Origin: Oleiphilus messinensis
GTDB taxonomy: Bacteria; Pseudomonadota; Gammaproteobacteria; Pseudomonadales; Oleiphilaceae
Reading direction: 5' to 3'
Assembly: GCF_002162375.1 (NCBI RefSeq)
Contig: NZ_CP021425.1
Location: 6,265,276 to 6,329,275, forward strand
Length of the DNA: 64,000 nucleotides
The notes under the pieces were generated by a model. It was not told where the DNA came from. It made no database searches and saw only the letters and a program-made list of their open reading frames with translations. The position numbers and the translations under genes are program-made. Positions 35,460-44,727 of this stretch are shown here, piece by piece. Positions within the stretch are counted from its first letter, which is position 1. Every line of letters starts with the position of its first letter.

Positions 35460-35602
35460 GGTCGATCCTGTACGGCATTTAGCAAGGAAACGATACCCCA
35501 TAACTGAAAGCACTTACTGAAACTTGAGTTTAATATCCGGGCAGACTTCGAGAGCACGGTCTATAATTTTTAACTCAATCAGATCGGAAGGATGCGCCAG
35601 TT

Positions 35603-37600
35603 GTGTTAAAAAGACTGCTAAAATTGCCTCGCTACCAAAAGCGCTTTGTGTCCATTTTGGCTGATATTCTTTTTCTCCCTTTCGCGCTGTGGTCGGCTTT
35701 CAGTCTTCGGCTTGAAGAATTTTATATTCCATCTGACCACAACATTTATATCGTCGGTGCAATAACGGTATTCTCAACGGTTCTTGTTTTTACTCGACTC
35801 GGTCTTTATCGCGCAGTCATCCGGTTTATGAGCAATCATGCGATGATCGCGGTTATCTCCGGCGTTACCTTGTCTGCCTTGGTTCTGGTTTTTATTTCCT
35901 TCATTTTTGCCGCCCCCGTCCCGCTCTCTGTGCCGATAATCTATTGCTGTCTGGCCATGATATTTGTGGGCGGTACCCGCATGCTGATGCGTTCGGTTTT
36001 TCACAAAAATGACGTCAAATCAAAAACAAAAGTTGTCATCTACGGGGCAGGAAAATCCGGGCTTCAACTGAGTTCTGTTTTATTCCACGGGAATGAGCTG
36101 GAGCCGATCGCATTCGTTGATGATGATCGGCGAAAGCAAGGCAGCATATTAAATGGTATTAATGTCTATTCCCCCGAGGAACTTCCACAGGTCTTGTCAA
36201 AGTATTCCGTCACCAACATACTGTTGGCGCTCGGACAAGCACCACGATCCCAGCGAAGTTTAATTATACGGTTTCTGGAAACCTATCCAGTCAAAGTGCA
36301 AACCATCCCGGACATTAACGAGATCGTGAAAGGCAAAGCCAGAATCGAAGAAATCCGGGAAGTGGAAATTGAAGATTTGCTGGGAAGAGACTCCGTAGCC
36401 CCTGACACCAAGCTGTTGGCTGAATGTATTTCGGGAAAATCGGTGATGGTAACCGGAGCCGGTGGTTCTATCGGTTCTGAATTGTGCCGTCAGATCGTCA
36501 AACTCAAACCAAGCAAGCTCATATTGTTCGAATCATCTGAATACGCACTGTATCAGATCGAACAGGAACTATCCTGTTACGCCGATAAAACCGGTGATAC
36601 GCTGGCACTGCACGCCATCTTGGGGTCCGTGCAAAAACAGGATCGTATTGAAGCGGTAATGAATAGTTTCAAGGTCGATACCGTATATCATGCTGCGGCC
36701 TATAAACATGTGCCACTGGTTGAGCAGAATATCATTGAGGGTACCCGCAACAATGTTTTTGGCACCTGGTATTGCGCGGAAGCGGCAATCAATGCCAAAG
36801 TTGAAACGTTTGTTCTGATTTCTTCCGATAAAGCGGTACGGCCCACCAATGTGATGGGGGCATCCAAAAGATTGTCTGAATTGATTCTTCAAGGACTGGC
36901 CCAACGACAAAAGGGTACTCGCTTCTGCATGGTTCGATTTGGTAATGTGCTGGGCTCTTCAGGTTCGGTTGTGCCGCTGTTCAGAAAGCAGATTAGAGAA
37001 GGTGGCCCAGTCACAGTAACCCATGAAAACATCACAAGATACTTTATGACAGTCCAGGAAGCCGCTGAACTGGTGCTCCAGGCTGGCTCGATGGGAGAAG
37101 GTGGAGATGTATTCGTTCTTGATATGGGCAAGAGTGTCCGTATCGCGGAGTTAGCTAAAAAGCTAATTCATTTAATGGGAATGGAAGTAAAGGATGAAGC
37201 CAATCCAGCTGGCGATATCGAAATCAAATACTCGGGATTGAGACCCGGGGAAAAATTATATGAAGAGCTGCTGATCGGTGACAACGTCAGTTCAACCAAC
37301 CACCCCGGCATCAGGAAGGCCATTGAACATTGCCTGCCCTGGGAGGAGGTTGCCAAATCGTTGCAGCGCTTGGATCATGCCTGCCAGAGCTTTGATTGCC
37401 AGGCCGTATTGAATGAAATGTTAAAAGCACCCTTAGGGTATGCTCCTTCAAGCGAGGTGAATGATTTGGTCTGGCAGCAAGATCACCCATTTGATCAAGC
37501 TCAGTCCATCAGACGATCAGCCAATGAAGAAATAGAGCCAGCAGGGCATGTTGTAGTTGCGATATCGGATAAGGCACCGATCAACTTACCGAGCTTTTGA
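35603..37600 (+). CDS. Membrane UDP-sugar 4,6-dehydratase (PglF/WbpM/CapD-like)
   Basis: The 665-residue protein has four N-terminal membrane segments, a first Rossmann unit (VVIYGAGKSGLQLS near 144) and a catalytic SDR domain (VMVTGAGGSIGSELC near 280). It has the signatures YHAAAYKHVPLVE and SSDKAVRPTNVMGASKR near 405. This type makes a 4-keto-6-deoxy sugar from UDP-GlcNAc, first step to bacillosamine-, FucNAc- or nonulosonate-type sugars. The start is GTG 35603 after GGAAGGA; the nearby ATG (35592) is out of frame. It heads the second polysaccharide region. Confidence 0.93.
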   Translation: MLKRLLKLPRYQKRFVSILADILFLPFALWSAFSLRLEEFYIPSDHNIYIVGAITVFSTVLVFTRLGLYRAVIRFMSNHAMIAVISGVTLSALVLVFISFIFAAPVPLSVPIIYCCLAMIFVGGTRMLMRSVFHKNDVKSKTKVVIYGAGKSGLQLSSVLFHGNELEPIAFVDDDRRKQGSILNGINVYSPEELPQVLSKYSVTNILLALGQAPRSQRSLIIRFLETYPVKVQTIPDINEIVKGKARIEEIREVEIEDLLGRDSVAPDTKLLAECISGKSVMVTGAGGSIGSELCRQIVKLKPSKLILFESSEYALYQIEQELSCYADKTGDTLALHAILGSVQKQDRIEAVMNSFKVDTVYHAAAYKHVPLVEQNIIEGTRNNVFGTWYCAEAAINAKVETFVLISSDKAVRPTNVMGASKRLSELILQGLAQRQKGTRFCMVRFGNVLGSSGSVVPLFRKQIREGGPVTVTHENITRYFMTVQEAAELVLQAGSMGEGGDVFVLDMGKSVRIAELAKKLIHLMGMEVKDEANPAGDIEIKYSGLRPGEKLYEELLIGDNVSSTNHPGIRKAIEHCLPWEEVAKSLQRLDHACQSFDCQAVLNEMLKAPLGYAPSSEVNDLVWQQDHPFDQAQSIRRSANEEIEPAGHVVVAISDKAPINLPSF

Positions 37601-37661
37601 TGTGTACTCGCTCAAATTGTATCTTCAGTAATGATTTCTTCCGTTAAAAGGATTTTCATCA

Positions 37662-38342
37662 ATGCCCAAGCGCATGCTAATACTCACTGATTCTCTCGGT
37701 GCCCCCAGAATCGAGCCCGAGTTGGTTAATTACGATCAGACTTGGGTTGCGAAGGTCAAGTGCGAAGCGCAAAACAATGGTTACGATGTCATTGCTTTCA
37801 CAGCCAATGGCCTGGACTCGGCGAACCTGTTGAGTGAAGTGAACTTTAAACTGCACCTGTACAAACCAAATGTCGTGATATTCCAGTTCGGAATTGTAGA
37901 CTGTGCCCCACGGGTTTGGAGCGACCGAGAAAAGCTGCTCTTTCGAATACTGAACTTGCATAACCTGGCCGCCCGAATCGGTAAAAACTACCATGCGCCG
38001 ATCAGCAAATTTCGCAATATCACAGCGGTTTCGATTGCTGATTTTGCTCTCAATATCAAATCAATCAACGAAAAGATACGCCAACATGCCCCTGACGGCT
38101 GTACGTTAATACATGTTCCTATTGGCCCGCCTTGCTCAGCCTACTTTGAGCTTTCTCCTGCCATTGGGGAAAACATCATTCGCTATAACAAAGTACTTGG
38201 AGAAAACTCGGATCGATTTCTGACGGATTTTAGCCAACTAGACCCTGAAACCATTTATACTTCAGATTGCCACCATCTCAACCAAACCGGACATGAAAAA
38301 CTGTCAAAGATCGTACTCGATGCCATGGCATCCGTTTGGTAA
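37662..38342 (+). CDS. SGNH/GDSL-type hydrolase
   Basis: The 226-residue protein has LTDSLG (Ser11) in place of GDSL, IFQFGIVDC in the third block and SDCHHLNQTGHEKL near 202 with the DxxH pair. These are the SGNH esterase blocks. No signal peptide is seen, so it acts in the cytoplasm. In glycan loci such proteins add or remove O-acetyl groups. It lies between the dehydratase and the second flippase in a plus-strand operon. Confidence 0.78.
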   Translation: MPKRMLILTDSLGAPRIEPELVNYDQTWVAKVKCEAQNNGYDVIAFTANGLDSANLLSEVNFKLHLYKPNVVIFQFGIVDCAPRVWSDREKLLFRILNLHNLAARIGKNYHAPISKFRNITAVSIADFALNIKSINEKIRQHAPDGCTLIHVPIGPPCSAYFELSPAIGENIIRYNKVLGENSDRFLTDFSQLDPETIYTSDCHHLNQTGHEKLSKIVLDAMASVW

Positions 38343-38398
38343 CGCCAACCATATCATCAGTCAATTCAACAACAATTAAAGGTGTTCAATCGTTCTGA

Positions 38399-39790
38399 AT
38401 GAGTCGAAGTCTCAAGGATATAATAAAAGGGTTTAGAGATTATCTTGGTGAAGGCGTTCTGGTCGCTGGGCTAACGTTCTTGCTCGTACCGATTTTAACG
38501 AGGGTGATGAGTGTCGCAGAATATGGCGAGCTGAATGTATTTATGTCCTACGTCAGTATTGCGTCGATAATCTTCGTTTTGAATACTCATTCCGCTATCG
38601 CCCGATATTACTACGAAAACAATTCCCAGTTTGAAGGGTTCCTTGGAACCAACTTGTTGCTTACAGTAGTTTTATTTTCGTTTTCGGCTTGCTTGTTTAT
38701 CAATTACTTCGATTACCCGATTTTTTTAAAATATGCTTTGCTGGCTTTGGTGGCGACAGCCATTCTGGAGAGTGTTTTCAGACAGATTTACCAGGCCCAG
38801 TTGAAAAGCAAGACCGTTGCGATTTCAGGCGTATCAAAAGCAATCCTGATCTTGATATTCGTGATTATCCTGTCATTTGCTTATCATGATGGCGGAATGG
38901 ATATCGCCGTACTTGGACGAATTGCCGGCGCAGGTGTGCTGTTAGTGTACTTTGTTTACGCCATTTTTCCCCTCGTTGGAACAAAGTTCCAAACCGCTCA
39001 TGTAAGCTATATCGCATGTTATGCCCTGCCCTTAATACCCTATGCACTCAGCAACATTGTTCTGGCTCATTTTGATCGCATTATGATTCAGGAACTGATT
39101 GATAATGTAAATGCCGGGCTATACAGCTTTGCCTACAACATTGGCTTCATCATGAGTTTGGTCGTAAGCGCACTGAATAACAGTATCTATCCTGTATTTT
39201 TTAAAAATTACACAGACAAATCCTACGCGGATCACGATCATTATATCGTACAGACACAAAATATTGTGCTTTTGGCGTTTGTCGGGTTGGTGCTGTTTTG
39301 TGAGGAAATCGGCTTCTTTCTGGGGCCCTCCAGCTTTCAGGAATCGATACAGATCGTGCCAATCGTCGTACTTGGCTATGTATTTTATTCATTTTTCAGC
39401 ATCTATAATCGAAACTTTGACTACTTGAAAAAAACATGGCTATCAACCATGGTCATGATGATCGCGGTGCTGTTCAACATCGGGGCCAATTATCTTTTCA
39501 TTCCGGTCTATGGTTATATTGCAGCCGCTTACACCACCCTCGGATCTTTCATACTGCTTTTTTTACTCTCGTGGTTGATCTCGACTTATGTTTTACAGAT
39601 CCATAGTGTGGCGGTGATGAAATTGCTGAGACCATTGCTTAAGCTTGTTCCATTGTTAGTATTTGCTCTTCTAACAAAAGCGCTGACGATAGAATGGTAC
39701 ATCAGTTTCATGCTTGATCTATGTACAATGGTCGTGACTGCACTGGTGCTGTTTCCCGGCACAGTGTCCCTGCTCAGGCAGCGTCGATGA
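38399..39790 (+). CDS. Second Wzx-type polysaccharide flippase
   Basis: The 463-residue protein has about 12 hydrophobic segments, with LVAGLTFLLVPILTRVMSV at the N-terminus and an internal ALPLIPYALSNIVLAHFDR segment typical of RfbX/Wzx proteins. It should flip lipid-linked repeat units. It differs from the flippase at 11447, so this region probably serves another glycan. It ends 30 bp before a convergent gene. Confidence 0.87.
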   Translation: MSRSLKDIIKGFRDYLGEGVLVAGLTFLLVPILTRVMSVAEYGELNVFMSYVSIASIIFVLNTHSAIARYYYENNSQFEGFLGTNLLLTVVLFSFSACLFINYFDYPIFLKYALLALVATAILESVFRQIYQAQLKSKTVAISGVSKAILILIFVIILSFAYHDGGMDIAVLGRIAGAGVLLVYFVYAIFPLVGTKFQTAHVSYIACYALPLIPYALSNIVLAHFDRIMIQELIDNVNAGLYSFAYNIGFIMSLVVSALNNSIYPVFFKNYTDKSYADHDHYIVQTQNIVLLAFVGLVLFCEEIGFFLGPSSFQESIQIVPIVVLGYVFYSFFSIYNRNFDYLKKTWLSTMVMMIAVLFNIGANYLFIPVYGYIAAAYTTLGSFILLFLLSWLISTYVLQIHSVAVMKLLRPLLKLVPLLVFALLTKALTIEWYISFMLDLCTMVVTALVLFPGTVSLLRQRR

Positions 39791-39820
39791 CTTGGGCATG
39801 AACTTCAACCGTGACAGCAA

Positions 39821-41098
39821 TTAACATCGAGAAATAATCTCTTCAAGACTATCCACTCTAAATAAATGATCTTGATCTTCGATTGCGGTGCGCTTCTGCA
39901 ATTTTTCCTGGATAAACCGCGAGAGCTTTTCTTCGGACAGGGGAACCACAGTCGCAACTCCGGTTTCTCTTTCGTGAGTATAAAAGTCTTGATGTTTACC
40001 TGACGGCCTGATGTGAGGGTCAAGTAAACCGGTATGAATCCCCATCCAGCCTGCCTCGACGGTTGTGCTGCTAAAATGCGTAAGATGCAGGTTAGTCAGA
40101 CTCAGCACCACCGGTAACGGCAAAGATGTACACCATTGCCAATGGACATGCTCTAAACGACCGAAAAGCTCATCAAGATATCGTAGTACTGAATTCCGGT
40201 TATCCCCGACTAGTTGTGCGGGATGGAGTCTGATAAGCCAATTGTAATTCTCTGCATTATTCATGATGACAGACTTGAGGCAGTCCGCCATGAACCCGTC
40301 TGTAACATAATCCCCCGCGTACTCTTGAATATTATTCTGCAAGCTGACGAGGATAGAGGGCTTGAATCTGTCCAGGCAAGGGACTGACGATAAAGCCTTC
40401 CGGGCCAACCGGTCAGTTGGTGAAACATTAATAAAACGTCGGAACCAAGGATTCCCCACTGTTTTTATGTCGCAGTGTTTAAGCGCGTTAATCTCGCCCA
40501 GAATCTTACTGCTTACATCACTCCAACAGAGAAACCCCGTGGGAAGATAACTTCGATCAAATAGGTTAAGTCTTGTTGACCAATAATAATCATTGTCATC
40601 GGTATCAGAAATCAACCCGTGCTGAACATCATAGACTCTGATCTTTAATTCATTGGCAGCAATACACAGCGGATGATCGGGCTGAATACCTATTACAACA
40701 GTTGGCTCGCATTTATTTAGAATATTCCGCCACAACGCGGTTTCTTTTTTTACACGATAGTGCTCTAGACTGTTTTGGCTGAGACCAATCATCCTGCCGA
40801 TCTGGGTCAGTGCGCGATACTTTATTAACGATCGATTAACGGAATACGGGTTATTATAGGCTTCAGATCCTGCATACCTTGATATCCTGTCAGAAATACT
40901 GCAGACAACATAACCCTTTGCTACCAGATCATCATTGATACTGTCGATAATGGGAGAATATCGCTGATTTTCATGTAAGTAGGATCTGTCCTGATCACCA
41001 CACACCAATAAGACGTTACATTTTTTTATTGCAGGCCAGGTATCAGGTTGCCGGATAAGTGCGAATTTTTTAAGTATCGTTTTGCTCATGACCCCCAT
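39821..41098 (-). CDS. Putative GT-B-like protein of polysaccharide locus
   Basis: The protein has 425 residues from the ATG at 41098. VYDVQHGLISD near 190, NWLIRLHPAQL near 300 and THFSSTTVEAGWMG near 350 look like the donor-domain landmarks of capsule- and CDP-glycerol-type GT-B transferases (HGL, RxHP, SSTxxEA). There is no clear N-terminal match. It is the last gene of the minus-strand operon running from 46691. A glycosyltransferase or surface-polymer export role is likely. Confidence 0.65.
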   Translation of the reverse strand: MGVMSKTILKKFALIRQPDTWPAIKKCNVLLVCGDQDRSYLHENQRYSPIIDSINDDLVAKGYVVCSISDRISRYAGSEAYNNPYSVNRSLIKYRALTQIGRMIGLSQNSLEHYRVKKETALWRNILNKCEPTVVIGIQPDHPLCIAANELKIRVYDVQHGLISDTDDNDYYWSTRLNLFDRSYLPTGFLCWSDVSSKILGEINALKHCDIKTVGNPWFRRFINVSPTDRLARKALSSVPCLDRFKPSILVSLQNNIQEYAGDYVTDGFMADCLKSVIMNNAENYNWLIRLHPAQLVGDNRNSVLRYLDELFGRLEHVHWQWCTSLPLPVVLSLTNLHLTHFSSTTVEAGWMGIHTGLLDPHIRPSGKHQDFYTHERETGVATVVPLSEEKLSRFIQEKLQKRTAIEDQDHLFRVDSLEEIISRC

Positions 41099-41101
41099 CA
41101 A

Positions 41102-42304
41102 CTACTGTACTTTATTCCGTAATGCCCAGCTATCACCCTCTTTTTTCCAAACATGCTCTAACCGGTAGCTATCCGCAACGTCCCAAAAGTGTTCCTCGGT
41201 GATTTCCAGATAATCCAAAAAGTCCTGAAAGTATTTACTCGGAAACTCACCATCGTATCGATTGACCAACGCAACCGCTTCTTCACGGCTTAAATGACCA
41301 TCTCTTACCTCGTGCGAAGTATCATCCGTCGTTCTGCCAAACCCGAACTTGATATATTTCATGAAGTAGTGCAACCCATCCATTTTATCGTCCAGGCTTG
41401 CATACTTGGTATAGGTGCCTTCTGTTCTCTCTTTGTTTGCTTGAAAGCCGGTATGCTCAGCAGCGTAATAGTAGCTTTCCTGGGGTGACCATTTGGTGTA
41501 ATAACCAAAAAAATGCTTACCCAGAATGCCGGCTTTTTCCATTTCTTCAACTGATGGCGGGGAGTAAAATTTCAGATCGGCTTCGTTAATATCCGCTTTG
41601 CAGAGATAATCCTTGTTTTCGATCCCGTATTGGATAAGGTCTTTTAATTTGTTGCCTTTCAGATAGATTTTTGTCCAGATATCAGATGATACATAGGGCC
41701 GGTCTACAACTGCGGGGTTACCTGCATATTCGGCTTCGCCATTTTCACCGAACATGACCAATCCGATTCCAAACTTGACGGCGATATGGAATGCGTAGGA
41801 CAGCTGACCCAAAACAAATACATGGAACGCATCCCCTAATTCTTCAAAACTCAGCCGGGCAAGTTTACGATGGATTTTACCATTCGGTGTGCAAAGCAAA
41901 TTGGTAAATCCGGCGTCACACATGGCTTGGTAGTTTTTAAAACCGATATCCGTGTATCGAAGCGGGGACCAGGTAACAGTAAGCGGATTCATGCCATATT
42001 TATATTTGAGTTGGTGGGCAACAAATGCCGAATCTTTGCCACCACTACTGGGTACGACAACGTCCCAACTGCCATCTGTCTTCCGGTGCTGATCCAACAA
42101 TTCGATTAGCGCTTTTTCTCTTTCTGCCCAATCAATTTTATTTTTGTATTCAGCCGTATTGCGACAGGCACTACAAACCCCCTCCTCATCAAAGATAATT
42201 CTGGGTCTTTGATTTGACATCACGCACTTTTTGCAGAATTGAACCTCGGATGGCAGATCAAACAATTGTTTTTCCAATGTTCCCCGTTTGAATTTGCTGT
42301 TCAT
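41102..42304 (-). CDS. N-acetyl sugar amidotransferase (WbpG/PseA-like)
   Basis: The 400-residue protein opens with a CxxC...CxxC zinc site (FCKKCVMSNQRPRI, VCSACRN) and then the PP-loop VVPSSGGKDSAFVA near residue 85. This matches WbpG, which with HisH2 and HisF2 turns an N-acetyl group into an acetamidino group using ammonia from glutamine. The two genes upstream are exactly HisH- and HisF-like, so the ammonia supply complex is complete. Its stop is 3 bp before the next start. Amidine-bearing sugar is the expected product. Confidence 0.92.
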   Translation of the reverse strand: MNSKFKRGTLEKQLFDLPSEVQFCKKCVMSNQRPRIIFDEEGVCSACRNTAEYKNKIDWAEREKALIELLDQHRKTDGSWDVVVPSSGGKDSAFVAHQLKYKYGMNPLTVTWSPLRYTDIGFKNYQAMCDAGFTNLLCTPNGKIHRKLARLSFEELGDAFHVFVLGQLSYAFHIAVKFGIGLVMFGENGEAEYAGNPAVVDRPYVSSDIWTKIYLKGNKLKDLIQYGIENKDYLCKADINEADLKFYSPPSVEEMEKAGILGKHFFGYYTKWSPQESYYYAAEHTGFQANKERTEGTYTKYASLDDKMDGLHYFMKYIKFGFGRTTDDTSHEVRDGHLSREEAVALVNRYDGEFPSKYFQDFLDYLEITEEHFWDVADSYRLEHVWKKEGDSWALRNKVQ

Positions 42305-42314
42305 AACGATGTCC

Positions 42315-42971
42315 CTAAATATTATTGATAAAATTGTTTATGATTTTTAAGCCAACCTGCCCGCTTTTCTCTGGATGAAACTGGCACCCCACCACATTGT
42401 TCTTGCGAATTGCCGCAGGGAATTCAAATTCACCGTAGTGCGTTGATGCCAGAATATGCTCTGGATTGTCGGGAACAACACAATAGGAATGCACAAAATA
42501 GCAGTCTTCCCCCTCACCAACATCGGCAAAGATTGTATTGCTCCAGGATTGAGTGGGCCGAGCCAATAGTGAGCTCCAACCAATATGCGGGACTTTGTTT
42601 GCGGGATTAAATTCACTGAATTTGCTGAAATGTATAACGTTTCCAGGTATCAAGTCCAAACCGTCACAGGTTCCATTTTCTTCACTACGGCTCATTAACA
42701 GTTGCATCCCCAGGCAGATGCCCAATATGGGCGTTTTTCTATCAACGTGCTCGAGGATAGTCCCGATCAAGTTCTTGTTGATAAGACTGCTCATTCCCGC
42801 TTTGAAGGAACCGACCCCGGGCAAAATAAGGCGATCCGCATCCCTGATGACTGAAACTTCGTCGGTTATCAAAGCGCTGCCACCAACGGCTTGAACTGCT
42901 CTGTCAATGCTATGCAGGTTACCGAGGTCCAGATCAATTATTGCTATCATATGGCTATCCAGTTCAGACAC
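42315..42971 (-). CDS. hisH: HisH-like glutamine amidotransferase subunit
   Basis: The protein of up to 218 residues has the class I amidotransferase triad: LGICLGMQLL with the nucleophilic Cys, and VGCQFHPEKSG with His and Glu. MIAIIDLDLGNLHSI and LPGVGSF are typical HisH starts. It should supply ammonia through HisF to the neighbouring WbpG-like enzyme, not to histidine synthesis, because no other his gene is present. The start is GTG 42971, overlapping the hisF stop (TAGTG), or ATG 42950 where the conserved sequence begins. Confidence 0.92.
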   Translation of the reverse strand: MSELDSHMIAIIDLDLGNLHSIDRAVQAVGGSALITDEVSVIRDADRLILPGVGSFKAGMSSLINKNLIGTILEHVDRKTPILGICLGMQLLMSRSEENGTCDGLDLIPGNVIHFSKFSEFNPANKVPHIGWSSLLARPTQSWSNTIFADVGEGEDCYFVHSYCVVPDNPEHILASTHYGEFEFPAAIRKNNVVGCQFHPEKSGQVGLKIINNFINNI

Positions 42972-43852
42972 TAATCGGTAATTCGAGTATTGATATGATT
43001 GTCCTTGAGAATACGCTTCAATTGGCGAATGGACATCGCTTCTATATTTGAACGCAATTGATGTTGTGTGGCTGAGGTAGACTTCATTAAAAAATCCCGA
43101 TTTCCCTCGCTGATATCTTTTCTGAGTTCGATTTTTCTAACGGCATCATAATGGAACATCGAAGCAATGCTGATTGCATCCGCTTTCCCTGTTCTGATGG
43201 CATCAATGGCATGATTTGCTTTTCCTGCCCCCCCACATGCGACAACTGGGATAGTCACCCGCTCCGCAATCAGCTTGACCAACTCCAGATCAAACCCGGT
43301 TCCAGTGCCCTCACGATCAACCGAAGTCAGCAGAATTTCTCCTGCACCGAGTTCAACTACTTTATCAACCCATTCAATAACATCTACACCCGTACTTTCA
43401 CGCCCGTTATCAGTCAAACATTGGTATCTTCCGGATTCAGCTTTTACCGCTTCAATGGATACCACCATGCACTGCGATCCATAGCGTTCCGCCACACGCG
43501 TGACCAATTCCGGGTCTTTGAATAAAGCAGTATTAATCGCCACTTTGTCAGCGCCGACCTTTAGCAATCCTTGCACATCCTCGATGGATCGAATACCACC
43601 GCCGACAGTGAGCGGTATGAAAATTTTCTCGGCCGCTTTTTTTACAATATCGTGGAGATTGTTTCGACCATACAAGCTGGCGACGCTATCCATGTAGATG
43701 ATCTCGTCTGCACCGCTTGCGTAATATTCCGCGGCAAAATCTTCCGGTGCCCCCATTACTCTGAGGCCCTCCAGGTGTACGCCTTTTACAACGTTTCTAC
43801 CCTTAACATCGAGCCTGGGGATAACTCTTATTTTATTCACACTATGACTCAT
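42971..43852 (-). CDS. hisF: HisF-like cyclase subunit for sugar amidination
   Basis: The 293-residue protein is a TIM barrel with RVIPRLDVKGRNVVKGVH at the start, LTVGGGIRS, DKVAINTALF, GAGEILLTSVDREGT and VVACGGAGK. These are all HisF phosphate- and ammonia-tunnel landmarks. A roughly 35-residue C-terminal extension is beyond the usual 250-260 residues. With HisH and WbpG it forms the amidotransferase trio known from P. aeruginosa O5-type loci. Its ATG overlaps the upstream methyltransferase stop (ATGA). Confidence 0.93.
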   Translation of the reverse strand: MSHSVNKIRVIPRLDVKGRNVVKGVHLEGLRVMGAPEDFAAEYYASGADEIIYMDSVASLYGRNNLHDIVKKAAEKIFIPLTVGGGIRSIEDVQGLLKVGADKVAINTALFKDPELVTRVAERYGSQCMVVSIEAVKAESGRYQCLTDNGRESTGVDVIEWVDKVVELGAGEILLTSVDREGTGTGFDLELVKLIAERVTIPVVACGGAGKANHAIDAIRTGKADAISIASMFHYDAVRKIELRKDISEGNRDFLMKSTSATQHQLRSNIEAMSIRQLKRILKDNHINTRITD

Positions 43853-44697
43853 TTTTCCTCTAGGGGTTTGATCAATTCAAACGTGAAAATCCATGACATG
43901 AGCCTCACGAACGGCACTCTGGTCAGGCACCGATCTAACCAGTTTAAAAACTTGAAAGCAAAAATCATGTAGGTAGCGAGGATGCTGGTAATGTGCCAAT
44001 ATTTAACTTCCCCAACTTCAAAAAACCGCTCAGCAAATCGGATATCTTTGAGACTTAATATATGGGCTTTTTCCCAGTCGGTACGCATCTGAGGCGTAAG
44101 ATATCGATAAAGTTTGATAAGAGGATTATAGTCTAACGCTTCAACGGCGAGGATTTTTCCACCGGGACGCAAAATTCGTCTGAGCTCTGGAAAAGCATAA
44201 GATAAATCAAGGTGATGCAACATACCACTGCAGATCACGGAATCAATCGCATCATTTGGAAGTTTGGTATTTTCAGCGTCAGCCTGCACAAAATAGGTGT
44301 TGTCTTCCAATCCGAGCCTTTTAGCTTCGGCTTTAGCATTTTCAACGGAAACGCGACTTATATCCAAGCCAATAGCCAATTTGGCGCCCGCTTGTGCAGC
44401 TTTAATGGCGTTCGATCCATTTCCACATGCATAATCGAGGAAGACCCGGTCTTTGCAGTTTTTCACTATCCAGTCGTCCACGTATTCTTTTGACAATCGC
44501 GTGCCCTGATAGTACTTACGATTACCATAAAACCGCTCGTACGTATCTTGATCTAGTGACTCAATCCTCGAGGGATCTCGATCTTTATCGTGAAACTCAA
44601 GTTCTTTTATTTTTCTGTCGCTCAAACCATCCAACCACTGCTGATCGGAAATCGCTTCAATTTTTTTCAGTTGCTCTTTTAACCATTGAACATCCAT
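43849..44697 (-). CDS. Class I SAM-dependent methyltransferase
   Basis: From the ATG at 44697 (GGGTGA 6 nt upstream) the protein has 282 residues. VFLDYACGNGSNAIKAA near residue 90 is motif I, GLDISRVSVENA post-I and SVICSGMLHHLD motif IV. After the core there is a hydrophobic C-terminal stretch (TSILATYMIFAFKFLNWL) that may touch the membrane. It overlaps hisF and is likely to methylate the amidinated sugar or its lipid-linked form. Confidence 0.83.
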   Translation of the reverse strand: MDVQWLKEQLKKIEAISDQQWLDGLSDRKIKELEFHDKDRDPSRIESLDQDTYERFYGNRKYYQGTRLSKEYVDDWIVKNCKDRVFLDYACGNGSNAIKAAQAGAKLAIGLDISRVSVENAKAEAKRLGLEDNTYFVQADAENTKLPNDAIDSVICSGMLHHLDLSYAFPELRRILRPGGKILAVEALDYNPLIKLYRYLTPQMRTDWEKAHILSLKDIRFAERFFEVGEVKYWHITSILATYMIFAFKFLNWLDRCLTRVPFVRLMSWIFTFELIKPLEEK

Positions 44698-44727
44698 ATC
44701 GTTCACCCGATTGAGTAGTTATTGTTT

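Noticed and set aside
42315-43852. HisH/HisF as part of histidine biosynthesis
   Set aside because: No other his gene is near, and they sit directly with a WbpG-like amidotransferase, which explains them as a sugar-amidination set.
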